Below are positions 1-4,051 of a stretch of DNA of 7,478 nt, piece by piece (the first letter of the stretch is position 1; each line of letters opens with the position of its first letter). The notes under the pieces are model-generated. The model ran no database searches. It saw only the letters and a program-made list of their open reading frames with translations, and was not told the origin of the DNA. The translations under genes and the position numbers were made by a program. This DNA comes from Selenomonadaceae bacterium (GTDB lineage: Bacteria; Bacillota; Negativicutes; Selenomonadales; Selenomonadaceae): assembly GCA_017445435.1 (NCBI GenBank), contig JAFSUE010000197.1:1-7478 (forward strand), read 5' to 3'.

Positions 1-1271
1 AGCCAAACTTCGCCGCTTGATAAATTTGGACTTACTGCTTGCGCTGTTTTTTGCAAGCCCACAACGATCCAAGGTTGCCTTCCAGCCTCTGCAATGTACC
101 AGCCGACGGAATTTGCGATAAATGGTAACGGCAAAAGTATCGGCGCAAATTTTAACGCGCAACGCAGACAGTTAGGTTGCTGAATTTTTCTGTCGAAGAA
201 AAACGCTAACAATCCCATTACAAAGACAATTCCAAGCATCAGCATACCTGCGCCGACCATTATTCTAAAACTCCAAAACATTCCGCGTACATCTGGAATA
301 TAATTTCCTGGTCCGTACTGTTCAACCGCTTCACGCTGTAAATCATTAATGCCCTTCACTTCGCCACTGAATGAATTGTGAACCATAAACGTGAAAAGGT
401 AAGGTATCGTAATTTCAGAATCGTTACGCCCAGCCGCTTGATTTATATCAGCTACAACTGCGAACGGCGCGGGGTCTTCCGTCTCCCATAACGCCTCAAA
501 TGACGCCAACTTCATAGGATTTCCCGTCGCTAAATATTGCGCGTGCATATGTCCCGAGCCGATAACGCCGAAAATTCCCAGCAATGAAAATAAAACTGCG
601 CGGCGCAAAGTTCGTACAAACATTTCACGCGAAATTTCATCAGTCGCAATTTTCCACGCACTGACTACGATAACTAAAAATCCCGCCGTCGTAATTCCAG
701 CAAAAAATGCGTGTGAATATTCGCCGAGTACGTAGCGATTAGTGATTAAGTCAAACAAACTTGTCATTACTGCGCGTCCGTCTTGAATTTCATAGCCAAC
801 AGGATGTTGCATAAAACTATTTGCAACTAAAATCCAAAATGCTGAAAGGTTACTGCCGAACGCTACAATCCAAATGCAAAGGCAGTGCAATTTTTCACTA
901 AGTTTGTCCCAGCCAAAAATCCATACGCCGATAAAAGTTGACTCAATAAAAAATGCGGTCAAAGCTTCAAGCGCAAGCGGCGCACCAAAAATATCGCCCA
1001 TAAATCGCGCGTACTCTGACCAGTTCATACCAAAATGAAATTCTTGTACAATGCCAGTGACAACGCCCATTGCAAAGTTAATTAAAAATATCGTGCCGAA
1101 AAATTTTACCAACTTTTTCAGCTTGATTCGTTCTTCGTAACTGTCACTGTTTATATACCACGTTTCAAGCAACGCTACGAAAATTGACAGCCCTAACGTC
1201 ACGGGTACGAAAAGAAAATGATATACCGTTGTTATCGCAAATTGTAAGCGGGATAAAATTAAAGCGTCCAT
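1..1271 (-). CDS. cydA: Cytochrome bd ubiquinol oxidase subunit I (partial, C-terminus beyond left edge)
   Basis: Membrane subunit of the bd-type terminal oxidase, which oxidises quinol and reduces O2 to water; in anaerobes it mainly serves oxygen scavenging. I translated it by hand from the ATG at 1269-1271; 423 codons are visible before the window edge. Diagnostic segments, in order: SRLQFAITTVYHFLFVPVTLG near the N-terminus with H18 (the haem b595 ligand equivalent to E. coli H19); ALEALTAFFIESTFIGVWIFGWDKL with the conserved acidic pair; GEYSHAFFAG with H187 (E. coli H186 equivalent); VKGINDLQ in the quinone loop near residue 305; WSFRIMVGAG with M338 (haem b558 ligand, E. coli M393 equivalent); and GRQPW near residue 397. 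The interval between H187 and M338 is much shorter than in E. coli, so this is the short-Q-loop, Bacillus-type class. The last transmembrane segment is off the window, and cydB would be expected there. An AAGG/GGAGAG Shine-Dalgarno region (1279-1288) supports the start. Confidence 0.97.
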   Translation of the reverse strand, partial: MDALILSRLQFAITTVYHFLFVPVTLGLSIFVALLETWYINSDSYEERIKLKKLVKFFGTIFLINFAMGVVTGIVQEFHFGMNWSEYARFMGDIFGAPLALEALTAFFIESTFIGVWIFGWDKLSEKLHCLCIWIVAFGSNLSAFWILVANSFMQHPVGYEIQDGRAVMTSLFDLITNRYVLGEYSHAFFAGITTAGFLVIVVSAWKIATDEISREMFVRTLRRAVLFSLLGIFGVIGSGHMHAQYLATGNPMKLASFEALWETEDPAPFAVVADINQAAGRNDSEITIPYLFTFMVHNSFSGEVKGINDLQREAVEQYGPGNYIPDVRGMFWSFRIMVGAGMLMLGIVFVMGLLAFFFDRKIQQPNCLRCALKFAPILLPLPFIANSVGWYIAEAGRQPWIVVGLQKTAQAVSPNLSSGEVW

Positions 1272-1316
1272 ATTCCTACCTTCTCTCCAAAAAAATTTTT
1301 TTACCGTATGTACAAC

Positions 1317-1654
1317 AAAATTTCGGGTGAAGGCAGAAAAATCTTTCGTCGTCTATTCGTCGCTTGTCGAATTTGTAAAAGTTAAATCCGACGCGGCAAC
1401 TCAGCGAATAAATCATTGATTAGATGACCTTTTTGAGATGTGATAAAGATTTTGTGGAAGTTTGCCTGACGCATTTAGGAATTTTCGTCTATCGAAATTC
1501 AGTCCTATGGTGGCGGTCAAACCCAACATTCACAATATGTGGCGCTTTTGCGGAGCTAAATTTTCTTGAAAACTCAAGGGAAATGCAGCCTCTCAGTTCA
1601 TCTGCACCTGAACCGACTTCGTCCAAAATCCCTGCCCTCACCCGAAATTTTATT
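1317..1654 (-). ncRNA. Candidate structured RNA or long cydA leader closed by a 20-bp helix
   Basis: The arms 1632-1651 and 1317-1336 (plus-strand left arm AAAATTTCGGGTGAAGGCAG) form a 20-bp helix. Read as minus-strand RNA it is fully paired, with one G·U; read as plus-strand RNA the same position is a C·A mismatch. A minus-strand promoter (1661-1689) places the start at about 1654, right at the 5' arm. Inside are a hairpin at 1594-1615 (7 bp including one G·U, again only on the minus strand), a helix pairing 1460-1464 with 1518-1522, and a nested hairpin at 1476-1507. A hairpin at 1565-1578 pairs on either strand and extends better on the plus strand, so the strand evidence is not unanimous. 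I do not recognise the family: the hallmark sequences of RNase P, tmRNA, SRP RNA, T-box and cobalamin elements are missing. The alternative is a small non-autonomous transposable element with 20-bp ends, but I see no target duplication. Confidence 0.45.
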
Positions 1655-1660
1655 TATCAG

Positions 1661-1689
1661 ATTATACAAGCGTCAAGAAAATTATTCAA
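1661..1689 (-). promoter_or_regulatory. Predicted sigma-70 promoter reading toward cydA
   Basis: On the minus strand, TTGAAT (1684-1689) and a perfect TATAAT (1661-1666) are separated by 17 bases. The predicted start near 1654 gives a leader of about 380 bases before the cydA start codon, consisting almost entirely of the inverted-repeat-closed structure. It may serve cydA, a discrete small RNA, or both. Confidence 0.6.
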
Positions 1690-1725
1690 GCGCCTAAATA
1701 GATTTTTATTCACAACAATTTGAAA

Positions 1726-1781
1726 GCTTTTAGGTGTTAGGTGTTAGCTTTTAGGGATTAGCTTTTAGCTTTTAGGAATTT
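1726..1781. repeat. Heptanucleotide tandem array A (GCTTTTA / GGTGTTA type)
   Basis: Seven consecutive 7-base units plus one degenerate unit. GCTTTTA occurs at 1726, 1747, 1761 and 1768; GGTGTTA at 1733 and 1740; GGGATTA at 1754; a decayed unit starts at 1775. The period is strictly 7 with variation at positions 2 to 4 of the unit. It abuts array B. On the minus strand the units read TAAAAGC, TAACACC and TAATCCC. This resembles the short tandemly repeated repetitive sequences known from cyanobacteria, although the unit sequence here is different. Confidence 0.85.
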
Positions 1782-1783
1782 TA

Positions 1784-1818
1784 ATTACGCATTAAGCATT
1801 AAGCATTACGAATTAAAA
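1784..1818 (-). repeat. Heptanucleotide tandem array B (GCGTAAT type, inverted copy)
   Basis: Five 7-base units on the plus strand: ATTACGC, ATTAAGC twice, ATTACGA and ATTAAAA. Their complements are the GCGTAAT, GCTTAAT and TCGTAAT units that appear on the plus strand after iorA (3640-3680 and 3941-3967). Arrays A and B together form one composite element oriented on the minus strand, upstream of iorA. Confidence 0.85.
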
Positions 1819-1860
1819 AAATTCCTCTGGTCAGTACAAATTTTTCAACGCTAAAAAATT

Positions 1861-1889
1861 TTGATTTTACTAAACGTATTTGCTATAAT
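1861..1889 (+). promoter_or_regulatory. iorA promoter
   Basis: TTGATT (1861-1866), a 17-base spacer, and a perfect TATAAT (1884-1889) preceded by TGC, which gives an extended -10. Transcription should start near 1896, leaving a short leader of about 28 bases that contains the ribosome-binding site. It is a near-consensus housekeeping promoter; no operator palindrome is evident around it. Confidence 0.8.
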
Positions 1890-1908
1890 TTTTGCGTAAT
1901 TATTTTTT

Positions 1909-1915
1909 AGGGGAG
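1909..1915 (+). promoter_or_regulatory. Ribosome-binding site deciding the TTG start of iorA
   Basis: AGGGGAG ends 8 bases before the TTG at 1924. The next in-frame ATG (1936) is 20 bases from it, which is too far. The TTG start also restores the usual family N-terminus, a short basic-acidic lead followed by LGN.ALARG. Confidence 0.8.
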
Positions 1916-1923
1916 TCTTTAAC

Positions 1924-3651
1924 TTGAAAGAATTGATGTTGGGAAATAAAGCGTTGGCGCGTGGCTTGTACGAAGCTGGCGTATGTTTCGTGTCTAGCTA
2001 TCCAGGTACGCCGTCAACCGAAATTACCGAAGAAGCCGCAAAGTACGACGAAATTTATTGCGAATGGGCGCCCAATGAAAAAGTTGCAATGGAATCAGCT
2101 TTTGGTGCGTCACTTGCTGGCAGACGTGCTTTCTGCGGACAAAAACACGTTGGCTTAAACGTCGCCGCCGATCCACTTTTCACGCTGTCCTATACTGGCG
2201 TCAACGCTGGACTTGTCGTCGTCGTAGCTGATGATGCGGGTATGCACTCTTCACAAAATGAACAGGATAGCCGCCATTACGCGATAGCCGCTAAAGTTCC
2301 AATGCTTGAACCGTCTGATTCTGCAGAGGCGTTGAATTTTGCCAAGCTTGCCTATGAAATTTCAGAGCAATTCGATACGCCCGTCATTATAAAAATGTGT
2401 ACGCGCGTTGCTCATTCTCAATCGATTGTCGAAATTGGCGAACGCGTCGACGTGAAAAAATCTTATGAAAAAAATATTCCTAAGTACGTAATGATGCCTG
2501 GCAATGCTAAACGCCGTCACCCTGTAGTTGAGGAACGTACAAAAAATTTAAAAGCTTACGTGGAAACGACGCCGATTAATCGCGTTGAATTTTTTTCCGA
2601 CGAAATTGGAATTATCACTGCGTCGACTTGCTATCAATACGTCAAGGAAGTTTTCGGCGAAACTGCTAGCGTTTTGAAATTGGGAATGACTAATCCACTG
2701 CCCGACGAATTGATTAAAAATTTTGCGTCGAAGGTAAAAAAACTTTACGTTGTCGAAGAGCTTGACGACGTTATAGAAAGTCACGTTAAAAGTTTGGGAA
2801 TTGAAGTTGAAGGCGCTAACATTTTGCCGCGCATTGATGAATTTTCACAAAATCTTATTGCAAAATCTTTTGGTCGTGAAGTTCCAACTGGAATTGCGCT
2901 TGAAGATGAAATTCCTGCGCGTCCGCCAGTAATGTGTGCAGGCTGTCCACATCGCGGGCTTTTCTATTCGCTGAAAAAAAGAAAATGTATCGTATTAGGT
3001 GATATTGGCTGTTACACTTTGGGAGCAGTGCCGCCGCTTAGCACGATTGAAATGACTTTGTGTATGGGCGCGTCAATCAGTGCAACTCACGGCTTTAATA
3101 AAATGCTTGGCGCTGAAAGTGAAGGGAAAACCGTTGCAGTTATCGGCGATTCAACTTTTATGCATTCTGGAATGACTGGACTTGCTAACGTCGCTTACAA
3201 TCAGTCAAACTCCACCGTGATAATTTTGGACAACTCAATAACGGGCATGACTGGGCATCAGCAAAATCCTACAACTGGTTACAACATTAAAGGCGATCCT
3301 GCTGGCAAAATTAATTTGGAGGAACTTTGCCGCGCGATGGGCATTAATCGCGTTCGCGTCGTCGACCCGTACAATTTAAGAGAGTGTGACGAAGTTTTAA
3401 AGGAAGAACTTGCCGCGCCTGAACCGTCCGTAATAATTTCGCGTCGTCCTTGTGCGCTGTTGAAGTACGTTAAACATAATCCGCCGCTTAAAGTTGACGC
3501 TGAAAAATGTATCGGCTGTAAATCTTGTATGAAAATTGGCTGTCCCGCAATTTCTATGAAAGACGGAAAAGCCGTCATCGATTCAACGCAATGTGTCGGC
3601 TGTAATGTTTGTTCGCAACTTTGTCCGAAAAAAGCCTTTGTTAATGCGTAA
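1924..3651 (+). CDS. iorA: Indolepyruvate:ferredoxin oxidoreductase, alpha subunit
   Basis: Large, thiamine-diphosphate-binding subunit of the cytosolic enzyme that oxidatively decarboxylates aryl pyruvates (indolepyruvate, phenylpyruvate and related compounds from aromatic amino acids) with CoA, giving aryl-acetyl-CoA, CO2 and reduced ferredoxin. The 575-residue length is normal for the family. The N-terminal pyrimidine-binding domain carries SYPGTPSTE (residues 25-33) and NEKVAMESA (51-59). CAGCPHRG precedes the pyrophosphate-binding domain, which has the TPP signature starting GDST at 408 and ending near LDNSITGMTGHQ. The C-terminus is a two-cluster ferredoxin domain: C529, C532, C535, C540 and C557, C560, C563, C567. 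Start is TTG, chosen by its ribosome-binding site. The gene has its own promoter. The beta subunit gene iorB, usually adjacent, is not in the window; the next gene is convergent. The last residues (VNA) and the stop codon are encoded within a heptamer repeat array. Confidence 0.97.
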   Translation: MKELMLGNKALARGLYEAGVCFVSSYPGTPSTEITEEAAKYDEIYCEWAPNEKVAMESAFGASLAGRRAFCGQKHVGLNVAADPLFTLSYTGVNAGLVVVVADDAGMHSSQNEQDSRHYAIAAKVPMLEPSDSAEALNFAKLAYEISEQFDTPVIIKMCTRVAHSQSIVEIGERVDVKKSYEKNIPKYVMMPGNAKRRHPVVEERTKNLKAYVETTPINRVEFFSDEIGIITASTCYQYVKEVFGETASVLKLGMTNPLPDELIKNFASKVKKLYVVEELDDVIESHVKSLGIEVEGANILPRIDEFSQNLIAKSFGREVPTGIALEDEIPARPPVMCAGCPHRGLFYSLKKRKCIVLGDIGCYTLGAVPPLSTIEMTLCMGASISATHGFNKMLGAESEGKTVAVIGDSTFMHSGMTGLANVAYNQSNSTVIILDNSITGMTGHQQNPTTGYNIKGDPAGKINLEELCRAMGINRVRVVDPYNLRECDEVLKEELAAPEPSVIISRRPCALLKYVKHNPPLKVDAEKCIGCKSCMKIGCPAISMKDGKAVIDSTQCVGCNVCSQLCPKKAFVNA

Positions 3652-3680
3652 TGCGTAATTCGTAATGCTTAATGCGTAAT
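3640..3680 (+). repeat. Heptanucleotide tandem array C, overlapping the iorA stop
   Basis: A partial unit (GTTAAT) followed by five perfectly phased 7-base units: GCGTAAT at 3646, 3653 and 3674, TCGTAAT at 3660 and GCTTAAT at 3667. The first full unit contains the TAA (3649-3651) that ends iorA. Because 7 is not a multiple of 3, successive TAA triplets fall in all three frames. Confidence 0.9.
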
Positions 3681-3703
3681 GAAAAAAAAATAATGGTAAT
3701 TAC

Positions 3704-3805
3704 GCGGCATTTATGGCGCCTTGCGGAGTTGGACGCGTGAGAACACAATGACGCGGTGAAATGTTTTTATTACTGCAAAGTCAACCGCGAGCGCGCAAAT
3801 GCCGC
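3704..3805. repeat. Interrupted inverted repeat (REP/MITE-like hairpin)
   Basis: Outer arms GCGGCATTT (3704-3712) and AAATGCCGC (3797-3805) are perfectly complementary. The pairing continues inward with GCGC (3716-3719 with 3791-3794), GCGG/CCGC (3723-3726 with 3785-3788) and TTG/CAA (3729-3731 with 3782-3784). This gives about 20 paired bases around a 50-base apical loop. It is much more GC-rich than its surroundings. It could be a mobile repeat or a structured 3' UTR of iorA; nothing in it looks coding. Confidence 0.6.
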
Positions 3806-3820
3806 CTATGTTTTCTTTTG

Positions 3821-3851
3821 CTTCTTTTCTTTTGCGCCAAAAGAAAAGAAG
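3821..3851. repeat. Perfect 14-bp inverted repeat, pyrimidine/purine arms
   Basis: CTTCTTTTCTTTTG (3821-3834), a 3-base spacer CGC, then the exact complement at 3838-3851. One arm is almost entirely pyrimidine and the other almost entirely purine. No U-run follows on either strand beyond TTTAT, so it is a poor intrinsic terminator and more likely a dispersed repeat. It lies 15 bases after the GC-rich inverted repeat. Confidence 0.8.
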
Positions 3852-3902
3852 TTTATAAAAAAATTAAAATAAAAATCCACTTAATCAATACGTCCTAATT
3901 CT

Positions 3903-3927
3903 AAAAAAAATTGTCGATTCGCTCGAC
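3903..3927 (-). terminator. Second copy of the res terminator hairpin
   Basis: On the minus strand, GTCGA, loop GCGAA, TCGAC, then AA and eight T. It matches the hairpin next to the res stop codon exactly over 20 bases (3911-3930 and 4035-4054) and in the A/T run. It lies 124 bases further along the res transcript and would act as a back-up terminator before iorA. Confidence 0.55.
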
Positions 3928-3940
3928 TTAAAAAGCTTTT

Positions 3941-3985
3941 GTTAATGCGTAATGCTTAATTCGTAATGAAAGATAAAAGCTAAAA
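3941..3985 (+). repeat. Composite heptamer element D (GCGTAAT units then TAAAAGC units)
   Basis: Partial unit GTTAAT, then GCGTAAT (3947), GCTTAAT (3954) and TCGTAAT (3961), a six-base spacer, then TAAAAGC (3974) and a decayed TAAAATA. This is the same order of unit types as the complement of arrays A and B before iorA. The preceding bases (from about 3930) also resemble the iorA 3' end at 3629-3645, suggesting that this locus duplicated it. Confidence 0.75.
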
Positions 3986-3993
3986 TAAATTTC

Positions 3994-4022
3994 AAGCGTC
4001 AAATGGTGGCGCTTATTTTTTT
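3994..4022 (+). terminator. Intrinsic terminator for the iorA transcript
   Basis: Stem AAGCGTCA (3994-4001) pairs with TGGCGCTT (4007-4014) over 8 bp with one G·U, loop AATGG, followed by A and seven T (4016-4022). It is the first convincing plus-strand terminator after iorA, so the iorA mRNA would carry a 3' untranslated tail of about 370 bases containing the repeat elements. Confidence 0.8.
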
Positions 4023-4024
4023 GC

Positions 4025-4051
4025 AAAAAAAAAATTGTCGATTCGCTCGAC
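4025..4051 (-). terminator. Intrinsic terminator of the mod-res operon
   Basis: On the minus strand, directly after the res stop codon: GTCGA (4051-4047), loop GCGAA, TCGAC (4041-4037), AA, then ten T (4034-4025). The stem is only 5 bp but the T-run is long. Its T-run sits two bases from the T-run of the opposing iorA terminator, giving a compact back-to-back pair. Confidence 0.7.

Noticed and set aside
1289..1302. A7T7 palindrome before cydA as an operator or terminator
   Set aside because: It is a simple homopolymer junction; it cannot form a useful RNA hairpin and matches no operator that I know.
1317..1654. RNase P RNA, tmRNA, SRP RNA, T-box or cobalamin riboswitch
   Set aside because: I looked for their hallmark sequences on both strands (for example GAGGAAAGTCC, GGTTTCGAC and AGGGTGG). 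None is present. The resemblance of a few bases to 6S RNA (TGTGGCGCT near 1538) is too short to count.
1424..1723. 99-codon plus-strand open frame in the cydA-iorA intergenic region
   Set aside because: No convincing ribosome-binding site, no recognisable domain, and it runs through the candidate structured RNA and the minus-strand promoter.
1726..1818. CRISPR array
   Set aside because: The units are 7 bases with no spacers and no cas genes nearby.
3821..3851. Intrinsic terminator
   Set aside because: The hairpin is perfect, but no run of T follows on either strand; the terminator at 3994-4022 fits much better.
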